DNA of 43,970 nucleotides from Gemmatimonadota bacterium (GCA_003222135.1 QHUM01000060.1:1-43970), one strand, 5' to 3'; shown: positions 26,181 through 36,416, counted from the stretch's first letter. Notes: a model not told the origin generated them from the sequence alone. Made by a program: numbers and translations.

Positions 26181-27193
26181 TCCCCCCGCAGGTACCGCCG
26201 GGCCGCCGCGAGCACTTCCTGTTGCGCCTCGGCGATCGAGCCCTCGAGCGACGCTCCAGCCGCCCGGGTATGCCCGCCCCCGCCGAACCGATGCGCCAGC
26301 TCGGCGACGTCCACGTCCCCCATCGAGCGAAAGCTCACCTTGACCCGCCCGTTCGCGATCTGGCGGAACAGCAGCGCGAGCCGCACGCCGGCGATCGAGC
26401 GGGGATACTCGACGATCCCGTCCAAGTCGTCCGCGGTGGCGCCGTGGCGCTGCAGCGCGTCCGGGGGCACGGTCACCCACGCCAGGCCGACGTTCGGCTC
26501 GACTACGAGCGTCTGCAGCACCTCCGTCATCAGCCGCACCCGGCCTTCGGGCGCGCTCGCATACACCGACTCGTAGATCGACTCGGGGCTGACGCCGCGC
26601 TCGAGCAGCGCGCCCGCGACCCGCAGCGCCCGTGGGCTGGTATTCGCGAAGCGGAAGGCGCCCGTGTCCGTGAGGAGCCCGACGTACAGCGCTCGCGCCG
26701 CTTCGGGGCCAATCGACCAGCCGAGGGCGCTGGCCAAGTCGAACACCAGCTCGGCGGTCGCCGCCGCCTCCGGTGCGACCAGCCGCGGCCCTTCGGGGAG
26801 CGACCCCGGGCTGACGTGATGGTCGATGCACGCGACGGCGTGGGATTGCTTGATGGCACGCTGCAGGTCGCCGAGGCGGCTCAATTCCGAGATGTCGAGC
26901 ACCACCACGACGTCCGCCGCCTCGATCTCTTTGGCCGCACGCTCGGAGTGGTCGGCCCCGGCGGGGAGCAGAAAGGCGAACCGCTCCGGGACGGGCGTCG
27001 GGTTCGCGATCGCCGGCTTGAGTCCGCGCGCGCTGAGGAGATGCCATAGCGCGACCTCGCTCCCCACGCCGTCGCCATCCGCGTTGACATGCGTCGTCAG
27101 GGCGACGCGGCGCCCAGGGGTCAGCACGGCGGCCACCGTCTGGGCCGCGCTAGCGCGCTCTGGAGGAACCGGAACTCCGTTCAGCATGAACAT
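26177..27193 (-). CDS. nrnA: DHH/DHHA1 phosphoesterase, oligoribonuclease/pAp-phosphatase (NrnA type)
   Basis: From the ATG at 27193 the product is 338 residues; an ATG at 27187 is equally possible. DHH-domain motifs are HVNADGDGVGSE (about 35-46), VVLDISELSRLGDL, CIDHHV (D124, H125, H126) and LLTDTGAFRFANTS. The DHHA1 domain ends with the nucleotide-binding RFGGGGHTRAAGAS near residue 310. NrnA degrades short RNA oligonucleotides and dephosphorylates 3'-phosphoadenosine 5'-phosphate in the cytoplasm. A narrower role in pGpG or cyclic dinucleotide turnover is possible for relatives, but the length and motifs fit NrnA best. Confidence 0.9.
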   Translation of the reverse strand: MFMLNGVPVPPERASAAQTVAAVLTPGRRVALTTHVNADGDGVGSEVALWHLLSARGLKPAIANPTPVPERFAFLLPAGADHSERAAKEIEAADVVVVLDISELSRLGDLQRAIKQSHAVACIDHHVSPGSLPEGPRLVAPEAAATAELVFDLASALGWSIGPEAARALYVGLLTDTGAFRFANTSPRALRVAGALLERGVSPESIYESVYASAPEGRVRLMTEVLQTLVVEPNVGLAWVTVPPDALQRHGATADDLDGIVEYPRSIAGVRLALLFRQIANGRVKVSFRSMGDVDVAELAHRFGGGGHTRAAGASLEGSIAEAQQEVLAAARRYLRGD

Positions 27194-27219
27194 AAGATAC
27201 GTCAAGCGGAGGCGTTGCA

Positions 27220-27292
27220 CGAAGGCGTCACGCGAACGCGTTAGACGTTCTCGCGTGACGTCTTTGCGTGACGTCTCCGTGCTACGCCTTCG
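27220..27292. repeat. Nested inverted and direct repeats between nrnA and the permease
   Basis: CGAAGGCGT (27220-27228) pairs perfectly with ACGCCTTCG (27284-27292). Inside it, GTCACGCGA (27227-27235) pairs with TCGCGTGAC (27251-27259). The 11-mer GCGTGACGTCT occurs twice, 13 bp apart (27253-27263 and 27266-27276). The element lies between the permease stop and the nrnA start, both on the minus strand. It may act as a terminator or operator, or be a small repeat element. Confidence 0.65.
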
Positions 27293-28777
27293 CTAGACGT
27301 CTCTTCGCAGTGCCGAATGTTTCCGCCCGTAACCCCCGTAGATCGCAAGCCCGATCGCGAGCCAGACGCCGAGCCGGATCCACGTATCGCCAGGCAGCGT
27401 CAGCATCAATCCGAAGCAGCACACGATGCCCAGGATGGGGACCACGGGAACCCACGGCGTACGAAACGGGCGGTGCAGATCGGGACGCTGCGACCTGAGG
27501 ATCCACACACCGGCGCACACCAGCACGAACGCGAGCAGGGTACCGATGTTGACCCATGTCCCGAGCAGCTGCAGCGGCAACAGCCCGGTAGCGAGACAGA
27601 CGGCGATGCCGGTGTAGATCGTGGAGAGATACGGGGTGCGGAAACGGGGATGGACTCTGCCGGCCCAGGGCCCGAGCAGGCCGTCGCGAGACATCGAATA
27701 GAAAACGCGAGACTGTCCCAAGAGCATCACCAGGATCACGGACCCGATGCCCAGCACCGCGCCGACGTCGATCGCGACGCGCATCCACCACGGCGCGCCG
27801 ATCCGCTGCATCGCGTACGCCATCGGCGCGGGGATGTTGAGCTCGCCATAGGGGACCATGCCCACCAGCACGGCCGACACCACCACGTACAGCACCGTGC
27901 AAACCGCCAGTGACCCGAGGATGCCGACGGGCATGTCGCGCTGGGGGTTCTTCGACTCCTGCGCGGCGGTCGAGACCGTGTCGAACCCGATGTAGGCGAA
28001 GAACACCAGACCCGCGCCCCGCAGCACGCCAGACCAGCCGTACGTGCCCCACTCCCCTGTGTTCGGAGGGATGAACGGTGTCCAATTGGCCCGATTGAGG
28101 TGCGACAGGCTGACGAGCACGACGAGCAGGACGATCGCGACCTTGAGGATCACGATGACGCTGTTGACCCGCGCCGACTCCTTGATTCCGATCACCAGCA
28201 CGGCGGACATGACCGCGACGATGAGGACTGCCGGGAGGTTGATGATCGCGCCGGTCGGGTTCAGCCCCACGTGCGCGCATCCCACCGCGTGGGCGGCCAC
28301 CTGCGCACCCGTGCACAACTGGGTGGGCGGGGCCGTGAGGCTCCCGGGAATCCGGACGCCGAACAGCCCCAGCAGGGACACGAAGTGGCCGGACCAGCCG
28401 ACGCCCACGGTCGCGGCGCCGGCGGCGTACTCGAGCACCAAGTCCCACCCGATGATCCAGGCCGCGAACTCGCCCATGGTAGCGTACGCGTAGGTATAGG
28501 CGCTGCCCGCGACCGGCACGGCGCTCGCCATCTCGGCGTAGCACAGCCCTGCGAACGCGCAAGCGACGCCGACGAGGACCATCGAGAGAGGCACGGCGGG
28601 ACCGGCGTACAGCGCGGCCACCTGCCCCGTGATCACGAAGATCCCGGCGCCGATGACGGCGCCGATGCCGAGGGTGACGAGATTGAGGGGCCCAAGCGTC
28701 CGCAGCAGGGCGTGCTCGCCGGTGGCCTCCGCTTCGGCGCGGAGGGCCGCGATCGGCTTGGTGGCGAAGAGGGGCAC
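27293..28777 (-). CDS. APC family amino acid permease (cationic amino acid transporter type, copy 1)
   Basis: From the GTG at 28777 the product is 494 residues with about 12 membrane segments. The first helix holds the APC substrate motif GIGAVIGAGIFVITG. The segments GSAYTYAYATMGEFAAWIIGWDLVLEY, VFFAYIGFDTVSTAAQESKNP and LLGQSRVFYSMSRDG are typical of the CAT/YfnA subfamily. It would import amino acids with protons across the inner membrane. It is a close paralogue of the permease at 29660-31171, and a LytTR regulator lies between them on the same strand. The specific amino acid cannot be inferred. Confidence 0.9.
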   Translation of the reverse strand: MPLFATKPIAALRAEAEATGEHALLRTLGPLNLVTLGIGAVIGAGIFVITGQVAALYAGPAVPLSMVLVGVACAFAGLCYAEMASAVPVAGSAYTYAYATMGEFAAWIIGWDLVLEYAAGAATVGVGWSGHFVSLLGLFGVRIPGSLTAPPTQLCTGAQVAAHAVGCAHVGLNPTGAIINLPAVLIVAVMSAVLVIGIKESARVNSVIVILKVAIVLLVVLVSLSHLNRANWTPFIPPNTGEWGTYGWSGVLRGAGLVFFAYIGFDTVSTAAQESKNPQRDMPVGILGSLAVCTVLYVVVSAVLVGMVPYGELNIPAPMAYAMQRIGAPWWMRVAIDVGAVLGIGSVILVMLLGQSRVFYSMSRDGLLGPWAGRVHPRFRTPYLSTIYTGIAVCLATGLLPLQLLGTWVNIGTLLAFVLVCAGVWILRSQRPDLHRPFRTPWVPVVPILGIVCCFGLMLTLPGDTWIRLGVWLAIGLAIYGGYGRKHSALRRDV

Positions 28778-28852
28778 CCCGCAATCTCGGCCGCTGTCGG
28801 CGTGCCGTGAACGGTCGCGGGACGAGCGGGATCGGGACGGGGACGAGCGGCG

Positions 28853-29635
28853 CTAGGACGTGCTGGGCGCGAGCAGGTTGTCCCGGTAGCGCCGGCTCAA
28901 CGTGACGCGCGTTCCCGTGTGGAGGATGATGATCGCGTCCCCGTGAAACCACGGCTGCAGCTCACGCACCCGGTCGAGATTCACCACGGCGGACCGGTTG
29001 ATGCGCCGGAACCGCTCCGGATCGAGTCGCTGCTCGAGCGCCGTGAGGGTCGAGCGCAGCAGGTGCGTGCGATCGCCGACGTGGAGCCGCACGTAGTTCC
29101 TGGCCGCCTCGATCCAGTCGACGTCGGCGGTGCGCACGAAAAAGCTGCGGCCGTCGTCCTCGACCAGCAGGCGATCGGCCGGTCGCGCGACGCGGCGTTG
29201 CTCCAACGCGTGATGGTAATCGTAGGCATGGACGACCGCGACGATCGCCCAGTAGATCAGGACATTCCAGTGGAAGTAGAGCGTGAAGTCATCGACCAAC
29301 CGTTGGGCGAACGGATAGGGCCGTCCCACCGCCCCGTGCACCAGGTCCTGGATGCCCACCGCGGCGACGAGCTGCAACAACGCGATGTCGATGCTGGCGC
29401 CCAGATGAATGAAGAAGTGTCGACCGAAGTTGGCGCGGTCCACCTGGAACCGGCGGGCGAGCCAGGCGACGACGAGCGAGAGCAGCCCCCAGAGATACCA
29501 GGCGGGAAGACTCGCCCCGAGCGCTTGCCCCCAGCCCCACGGGTCGGGACCGAGCCGCTGATGCGCGAAGTAGAGTTGGACGCTCGCTACCCCGCCGAGC
29601 AGCGTCCAGAAGCCCCACCACTTCAGCGAGCGCAT
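28853..29635 (-). CDS. Membrane-anchored LytTR transcriptional regulator
   Basis: This 260-residue protein has about four membrane helices in the first 145 residues (including WYLWGLLSLVVAWLARR and WNVLIYWAIVAVVHAYDYHH). A C-terminal LytTR DNA-binding domain follows at about 155-255, with VRTADVDWIEAARNYVRLHV, LTALEQRLDPERFRRINRSAVVNL and VTLSRRYRDNL. There is no receiver domain and no kinase gene nearby, so the membrane part itself is the likely sensor. It begins 24 bp after the upstream permease and lies 75 bp before the next one. It probably belongs to the same transcript and may regulate it. Confidence 0.88.
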   Translation of the reverse strand: MRSLKWWGFWTLLGGVASVQLYFAHQRLGPDPWGWGQALGASLPAWYLWGLLSLVVAWLARRFQVDRANFGRHFFIHLGASIDIALLQLVAAVGIQDLVHGAVGRPYPFAQRLVDDFTLYFHWNVLIYWAIVAVVHAYDYHHALEQRRVARPADRLLVEDDGRSFFVRTADVDWIEAARNYVRLHVGDRTHLLRSTLTALEQRLDPERFRRINRSAVVNLDRVRELQPWFHGDAIIILHTGTRVTLSRRYRDNLLAPSTS

Positions 29636-29659
29636 GGAGTGTGTGTTACTCGACGCCTG

Positions 29660-31171
29660 CTAGACTTTCGACGCGAGCTTCGACTTCCGCACCCCGTAGC
29701 CGAAGTAGATCACGATGCCGACGACGAACCAGATGATCAGCCGCTCCCACGTGCGCCAGGGGAGGGCGACCATCAGCGCGAGCGCGGAGATCGCGCCGAG
29801 CGGGGCCACGAGCCAGACCGCCGGCGTCTTGAAGGGACGGGGCAGGTTGGGCTCCCGCACCCGCAGGAACAGCACCCCGGCCGAGACGATCACGAAGGCG
29901 AGCAGCGTCCCAATCGACACCAGGCTTCCCGCTTCCCGAACCGTGAGTAGCGAGGCGACGAACGCCACGCCGATTCCCGTGACGATCGAGGTGATGTACG
30001 GGGTCTGGAACCTGGGATGGACCTTGTTCACGAACTGTGGCAGCAAGCCGTCGCGCGACATCGAGTAGAACACGCGCGACTGGCCGAGCAGCATCACCAG
30101 GATGACGGAAGAAAGCCCGGCGATCGCGCCCAGCTTGATGAGGGAGGCCATCCATCCCAACCCCGCCCGGTCGGCCGCGACCGCGATCGGGTCGGGGACG
30201 TTCAGCTCCTTGTACGAGATCACGCCGGTCGCGATCCCCGACACGAGGATGTAGAGCGCCGTACAGATCAACAGCGAGCCGATGATGCCGACCGGCATGT
30301 CTTTCTGCGGGTTCTTCGCCTCCTGGGCCGCGGTGCTCACCGCGTCGAACCCGATGTAGGCGAAGAACACGATCCCCGCCCCCGTCATCACTCCCGACCA
30401 GCCGAACTCACCGCGCACCCCCATGTTGGGAGGGATGAACGGGTGCCAGTTGGCCGGGTTGACCGCATGCGCCGCACCGATGATGAACAGCAGCACCACG
30501 GCGACCTTCACGAACACGATGACGTTGTTGACGTTGGCCGATTCCTTGATGCCGATCACGAGCAGCGTGGTGATGATGGCGATGATGATGATGGCCGGGA
30601 GGTTGAACACCGCCGTCACGTGCGGCAGGGTGTTGGGGTCGATCCCGCGGGCGGTCACGGTTTGCAACAGCGCGTCGGTCACCGCCTTCCAGCCCTGGTC
30701 CGGGATGTGGATGAGCTGCGTGCCGCGGGCGGCCGAGAGGGCGGCGGGCACGTCCAGGCCGACGTCGTGCAGGAACGACACGACGTACCCGGACCAGCCG
30801 ATGGCGACCGTGACCGCGCCGAGCGCGTATTCGAGCACCAGATCCCAGCCGATGATCCACGCGAACAGCTCGCCCAGCGTGGCGTAGCCGTACGTGTAGG
30901 CGCTGCCGGCCATGGGCACGAGCGAGGCGAACTCGGAGTAGCACAGCGCCGCGAAGATGGACGCGACGCCCGCCAGCACGAAGGAGAGTACCACGGCGGG
31001 CCCGGCGTTCAGAGCCGCGACCGTGCCGGTCAGCACGAAGATCCCCGTGCCGATGATGGCGCCGATCCCGAGCATCGTGAGGTTGAGCGCGCTGAGGGCG
31101 CGCTTCAGGGAATGATCGGTCAGCGCCTCGGTCTGCAGGTCGGTGATACTCTTCCGTCGGAGCAGATTCAT
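29660..31171 (-). CDS. APC family amino acid permease (cationic amino acid transporter type, copy 2)
   Basis: This 503-residue protein has about 12 membrane segments and the same landmarks as copy 1: GIGAIIGTGIFVLTG, GSAYTYGYATLGELFAWIIGWDLVLEY, VFFAYIGFDAVSTAAQEAKNP and LLGQSRVFYSMSRDG. The loop between helices 3 and 5 is longer than in copy 1. The two probably arose by duplication and then diverged. A near-consensus promoter lies 50-80 bp upstream of the ATG, so this gene is the likely first member of a permease-lytTR-permease transcript. Confidence 0.92.
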   Translation of the reverse strand: MNLLRRKSITDLQTEALTDHSLKRALSALNLTMLGIGAIIGTGIFVLTGTVAALNAGPAVVLSFVLAGVASIFAALCYSEFASLVPMAGSAYTYGYATLGELFAWIIGWDLVLEYALGAVTVAIGWSGYVVSFLHDVGLDVPAALSAARGTQLIHIPDQGWKAVTDALLQTVTARGIDPNTLPHVTAVFNLPAIIIIAIITTLLVIGIKESANVNNVIVFVKVAVVLLFIIGAAHAVNPANWHPFIPPNMGVRGEFGWSGVMTGAGIVFFAYIGFDAVSTAAQEAKNPQKDMPVGIIGSLLICTALYILVSGIATGVISYKELNVPDPIAVAADRAGLGWMASLIKLGAIAGLSSVILVMLLGQSRVFYSMSRDGLLPQFVNKVHPRFQTPYITSIVTGIGVAFVASLLTVREAGSLVSIGTLLAFVIVSAGVLFLRVREPNLPRPFKTPAVWLVAPLGAISALALMVALPWRTWERLIIWFVVGIVIYFGYGVRKSKLASKV

Positions 31172-31221
31172 GCGCGCCTCGTGCGAGGGAGAGAATCGGC
31201 CGTATCGGAGAGACGGGCGCT

Positions 31222-31251
31222 ACAGTAGGCCCCGGCCCCCCGACCTGTCAA
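31222..31251 (-). promoter_or_regulatory. Near-consensus sigma-70 promoter for the permease/LytTR operon
   Basis: On the minus strand TTGACA (31251-31246) and TACTGT (31227-31222) are separated by 18 bp of GC-rich sequence. The start point would be near 31215, giving a leader of about 45 bases before the ATG at 31171. It is one of the clearest promoters in the window and lies just downstream of the guaB stop. Confidence 0.7.
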
Positions 31252-31264
31252 GCCGCGCAGATCG

Positions 31265-33056
<1,792 letters not shown>

Positions 33057-33060
<4 letters not shown>

Positions 33061-34148
33061 GGCAGCGTCTCCAGCGACATGAGGTCGAGCACCGGGTTGC
33101 CGAGGAACCGGGTGCGACCGGCGCGTACGCGCGCGGTGACCTGGACGGTCGCGAGTGGGGTGAGGGCGTCGAGCTGGGCCCGCTTCGCCTCGGGAACGAC
33201 GACGTACACGAAGCCGCGCTCGGGGAGCGGGCCCCGCGCGAGCAGGTACATCGCGCCGTTCGGAATGTCGGGGCGGAGCTCGTCGGCCTTCTGCACCGCG
33301 ATGAACTGGAGCGTCCACCGCAGCACCTGCCCCACGTAGCGCTGCGGCTCGGCGCGCAGCTCGGCCGCGGAGACGCCCACCAGCACGCCGGCGGGCGCGG
33401 CCTGGAGGTCGCCGCTCCGCACCCACCCGTCGATCTCCACCCGCGTCCAGTCGCCCGAGCGCCCCAGCACGCGCAGCGGAGCGGAGGGCGCGAGCGTCCC
33501 CGTCGGCGCCCCCTCGGGCGCGCGGTACAGCACCGTGCGCCGCGCCGACTCGACGTGCGACGGATCGGGGGCAGCGGGACTCGTATCGGGTTGACCGACC
33601 CCCGGGCCACGCCCGGGGGTTGCCGTAACCCCGGGGCTCCGCCCCGGGGTCAGCCGCGCCGGCGTGGTGTCCGAGTCGGCGGCCATGCGCGAGCTCGCCA
33701 CCTGGGCGACCGCCTCGACATCGCCCTTCTGCACCCAGCCCGTGCGGGTGACGTGCACCCACCGATCCATGCCGCCGTCGCTGACCCGGGTGAGCAGAAA
33801 CCCCTGCGGCAGCTTCCCGACCAGCGCGCCGGCCGGGGCCGAGCGCAGGTTCTCCTCGGGCGCGCGGGTGACCGCCAGGTCGAACCCGGCGCGCGGCGTC
33901 GGTCCCACCGACGTCGCGAAGATCCAGCCCTCGAGCGTGACGGCAAGCCAGTCGCCCTGCGCATCGCCGCCCGCGACCTGCGCGCCCCGGGCGAGGCGCG
34001 CCAGGCGCTTGCCGCCCGCCTCCTGGAAGAACCAGGCGCCGTCGGTGGTGATGCGGTAGCGCGCTTGGGCGGCCAGCGACGCATCCGGCGCGGAGGGCCC
34101 GAGCCAGAAGACAACTGGTAGGGCGCGGAGGGCCCGACTAAATTGCAT
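33057..34148 (-). CDS. Secreted protein with three SH3-like repeats and a C-terminal domain of unknown function
   Basis: From the ATG at 34148 the product is 363 residues with a signal peptide (RALRALPVVFWLGP to ASLAAQ). Three SH3b-like repeats follow, each ending in a Gly-Trp motif: WLAVTLEGWIF, RWVHVTRTGWVQKGDV and DWTRVEIDGWVRSGDL. A Pro/Gly linker separates repeats two and three; its DNA consists of two perfect GC palindromes. The C-terminal 100 residues (RYVGQVLRWTLQFIAVQ to GNPVLDLMSLE) look beta-rich, perhaps an OB-like fold. A cell-wall or envelope-binding role is inferred from the SH3 repeats. The start lies 11 bp from the divergent gpmI start. Confidence 0.78.
33598..33650. repeat. 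Pair of perfect GC palindromes inside a coding linker
   Basis: ACCCCCGGGC (33598-33607) and GCCCGGGGGT (33611-33620) form a 10-bp stem with a 3-base loop. ACCCCGGGGC (33628-33637) and GCCCCGGGGT (33641-33650) form another of the same size. They lie 7 bp apart in the Pro/Gly linker of the SH3-repeat gene and keep its frame open. Confidence 0.85.
34139..34144 (+). promoter_or_regulatory. Possible -10 box for gpmI in a very short divergent gap
   Basis: TAAATT, in an otherwise GC-rich area, is placed to start transcription near 34151, leaving a leader of about 9 bases before the gpmI ATG at 34160. No Shine-Dalgarno is present there, and no convincing -35 box was found. Confidence 0.3.
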
Positions 34149-34159
34149 CGCTCTCAAAT

Positions 34160-35689
34160 ATGGCTAAGAGGGATGGGCCGCGCACCCCGGTCGTCTTGAT
34201 CGTGCTCGATGGCTGGGGCTTCCGTCCCGGCCGCGAGGGAAACGCCGTCGAGCTGGGCGACACGCCCACCTGGCACCGCCTCTGGGCCAGGGCGCCGCAC
34301 ACACTGCTCGACGCCTCGGGACTTCCCGTAGGACTGCCCGCTGGACAAATCGGTAACAGCGAGGTCGGACATTTGAATCTCGGCGCCGGACGAGTGGTGC
34401 CGCAGGACATCGTGCGCATCTCGCAGACGATCGAGTCGGGGGAGTTCTTCCGGTTGCCGGCGCTCGTCGAGCTGTGCCGCGGCGTGAAGCGACGCGGCGG
34501 CACGCTCCACTTGATCGGCCTGCTCGGGAACGGCGGCGTGCACGCCCTCGATCAGCACCTCGTGGCCGCGATCGCGCTGGGCCACCAGCACGAGCTGCCG
34601 GTCGCGATCCACGCCTGGCTCGATGGGCGGGATACGCCACCGCAGTCGGCGCTCGGGTTCATGCAGGAGATGCTCGAGGGGCTCGGGGATCCCCTCATCT
34701 CCACCGTCGTCGGCCGCTATTACGCCATGGACCGCGACAAGCGCTGGGAGCGGACCAAGATCGCCTACGACGCCATGGTCCACGGGGTGGGCGCGCCCGC
34801 CCCCGACCCGGTCGCGGCGATCCGCGCGGCATACGAAGCGGGCGAGACCGACGAGTTTGTGAAACCGCGAGTGATCACGGGGACGCCGCGCATCCGCAGC
34901 GGTGACGGCGTGTTCTGCTTCAACTTCCGCGCCGACCGCATGCGGCAGATCGTGCGGGCCTTGGCACTCGACGGCTTCGACGCGTTCGACACCGGCACGC
35001 GGCCGTCGGTCGATCTCGTCACGATGACGCAGTACGACGAGACGTTCCCCTTCCCGATGGCGTTCGGGCCGATGGTGCTGTCGCAGATCGTCGCGCAGGT
35101 GTTGTCCGACCACGGCAAGACGATGTTTCGCACCGCGGAAACCGAAAAGTACGCGCACGTCACCTACTTCTTCAACGGCGGCCTCGAGACGCCGTACCCC
35201 GGCGAGGAGCGGCTGCTCGTGCCCTCGCAGAAAGTGGCGACGTACGATCTCATGCCGGAAATGAGCGCGGCCGGCGTGACCGACGTGCTCTGCAAGGCGA
35301 TCCGCGCTCGCCACCACGACTTCATCCTCTGCAACTACGCCAACGGGGACATGGTCGGTCACTCCGGGGTACTACCCGCGGCGGTCAAGGCGGTCGAGAC
35401 GGTGGACCAGTGCCTCGCGCGCGTCTTGGAGAGCGCCGAGCAGGCCGGCGCCACGCTGCTCATCACCGCGGATCACGGCAATTGCGAGCTGATGATCGAC
35501 CCGACGACCGACGGCCCGCACACCGCCCATACCACGAACCCCGTCCCTTTCCTTATTGTCGGGGACGAGGCCACCACCCCGCTCCGGCACGGCGGCGCCC
35601 TGCGCGACGTCGGGCCCACGGTGCTACGGATGCTGGGGCTCGAACCGCCGCCCGAGATGACGGGGCGGGATCTGAGAGAGACGGACTGA
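34160..35689 (+). CDS. gpmI: 2,3-bisphosphoglycerate-independent phosphoglycerate mutase
   Basis: This 509-residue protein, the standard length, interconverts 3- and 2-phosphoglycerate in glycolysis using two Mn ions. The metal-site Asp lies in VLIVLDGWGF (D17). The phosphorylated Ser is in QIGNSEVGHLNLGAGR (S67). The phosphotransferase domain carries HAWLDGRDTPP and GRYYAMDRDKRWERT. The C-terminal metal motifs are NYANGDMVGHSG and ITADHGNCE. The gene has no obvious ribosome-binding site and starts 11 bp from the divergent gene at 34148. The stop is 4 bp before the next possible start, so it may lead the long downstream operon. Confidence 0.97.
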   Translation: MAKRDGPRTPVVLIVLDGWGFRPGREGNAVELGDTPTWHRLWARAPHTLLDASGLPVGLPAGQIGNSEVGHLNLGAGRVVPQDIVRISQTIESGEFFRLPALVELCRGVKRRGGTLHLIGLLGNGGVHALDQHLVAAIALGHQHELPVAIHAWLDGRDTPPQSALGFMQEMLEGLGDPLISTVVGRYYAMDRDKRWERTKIAYDAMVHGVGAPAPDPVAAIRAAYEAGETDEFVKPRVITGTPRIRSGDGVFCFNFRADRMRQIVRALALDGFDAFDTGTRPSVDLVTMTQYDETFPFPMAFGPMVLSQIVAQVLSDHGKTMFRTAETEKYAHVTYFFNGGLETPYPGEERLLVPSQKVATYDLMPEMSAAGVTDVLCKAIRARHHDFILCNYANGDMVGHSGVLPAAVKAVETVDQCLARVLESAEQAGATLLITADHGNCELMIDPTTDGPHTAHTTNPVPFLIVGDEATTPLRHGGALRDVGPTVLRMLGLEPPPEMTGRDLRETD

Positions 35690-35693
35690 CCGT

Positions 35694-35774
35694 ATGGAAC
35701 GATGGAACGATGGAACGTGCCGTGGGACGAAGCGCTGGAGCGCGATGGTTCTCCTTGCCATCGTTCCATCGTTC
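35694..35774. repeat. Triple ATGGAACG repeat and 17-bp inverted repeat at a gene start
   Basis: ATGGAACG is repeated three times without gaps (35694-35717). The 17-mer GAACGATGGAACGATGG (35697-35713) has a perfect inverse copy at 35758-35774, leaving a 44-base loop. The element begins 4 bp after the gpmI stop and includes both candidate starts and the signal-peptide codons of the next gene. Confidence 0.85.
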
Positions 35775-36416
35775 AATCTGTCCGCCCAAGTTGGCCATGA
35801 GCCGAGTCACTCACCCTACCACGATGTCCGCCGCGGCGGGGTCGGCGTGATCACCTTCGGCTATCTGGGTGGCTCGCGGGGAGGCCCGGGGGTCGGAATT
35901 TCGGATGGGCCGACCGGCGGGCTGCGTTACGAGGTGGCCTTCGGAAACGCGCTGGGCGCCTCGCTCGGGATCGCCTACGCGCAGACGACGCGGTTCGTCG
36001 TGGACCCGACCAAGGACTCGCTGTCGCGGCGGACCGGCCCCTTCGATACCGACGTGGTGCTCGCCGACGTGGGGCTGCAGCTCGCCCTCACCGGTCGTAA
36101 GACGTGGCACGGCTTCGCGCCCTACGTGGGCGGCGCGCTCGGCGTGGCGATCGGCGGCGGGTCACCGCCCGATCCGAGCAGCTACGACTTCGGCACCAAG
36201 CTCACCGTGGCGCCGGGAGCGGGGCTGCGCTGGTATCCCGCGCGGCGCGTGTCGGTCCGCACCGATTTCCGGCTCGTGTTGTGGCGGCTCAAGTACCCCC
36301 TCGACTACAAGCAGCCGTCCCCCATCGACGGCAGCCGGGTGCTGCCGCTCACCGCCCCCCTCACTGAGTGGACGGCCCATCCCTGGATCACGATCGGCCT
36401 GGGGTGGACTTTCTAG
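35694..36416 (+). CDS. Predicted outer-membrane beta-barrel protein
   Basis: From the ATG at 35694 the product is 240 residues with a signal sequence of charged n-region (RGTKRW) and core MVLLAIVPSFNLSAQ. The ATG at 35745, preceded by GGAG, would give 223 residues without positive charges ahead of the core, so the longer form is preferred. Alternating hydrophobic strands (GVGVITFGYLGG, GGLRYEVAFGNALGASLGIAYAQ, FAPYVGGALGVAIGGG) and the terminal WITIGLGWTF with a final Phe are typical of an OmpA-like eight-stranded barrel. The N-terminal codons derive from a palindromic repeat. No named family is recognised. Confidence 0.72.
   Translation: MERWNDGTCRGTKRWSAMVLLAIVPSFNLSAQVGHEPSHSPYHDVRRGGVGVITFGYLGGSRGGPGVGISDGPTGGLRYEVAFGNALGASLGIAYAQTTRFVVDPTKDSLSRRTGPFDTDVVLADVGLQLALTGRKTWHGFAPYVGGALGVAIGGGSPPDPSSYDFGTKLTVAPGAGLRWYPARRVSVRTDFRLVLWRLKYPLDYKQPSPIDGSRVLPLTAPLTEWTAHPWITIGLGWTF

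Noticed and set aside
28778..28852. CGGGACGAGCGG-like repeats between the LytTR gene and permease copy 1
   Set aside because: Imperfect and short, probably low-complexity GC drift; no clear symmetry or spacing.
28919..29950. Long plus-strand open frame opposite the LytTR gene and permease
   Set aside because: It spans two genuine minus-strand genes and encodes only low-complexity Arg/His/Glu-rich sequence.
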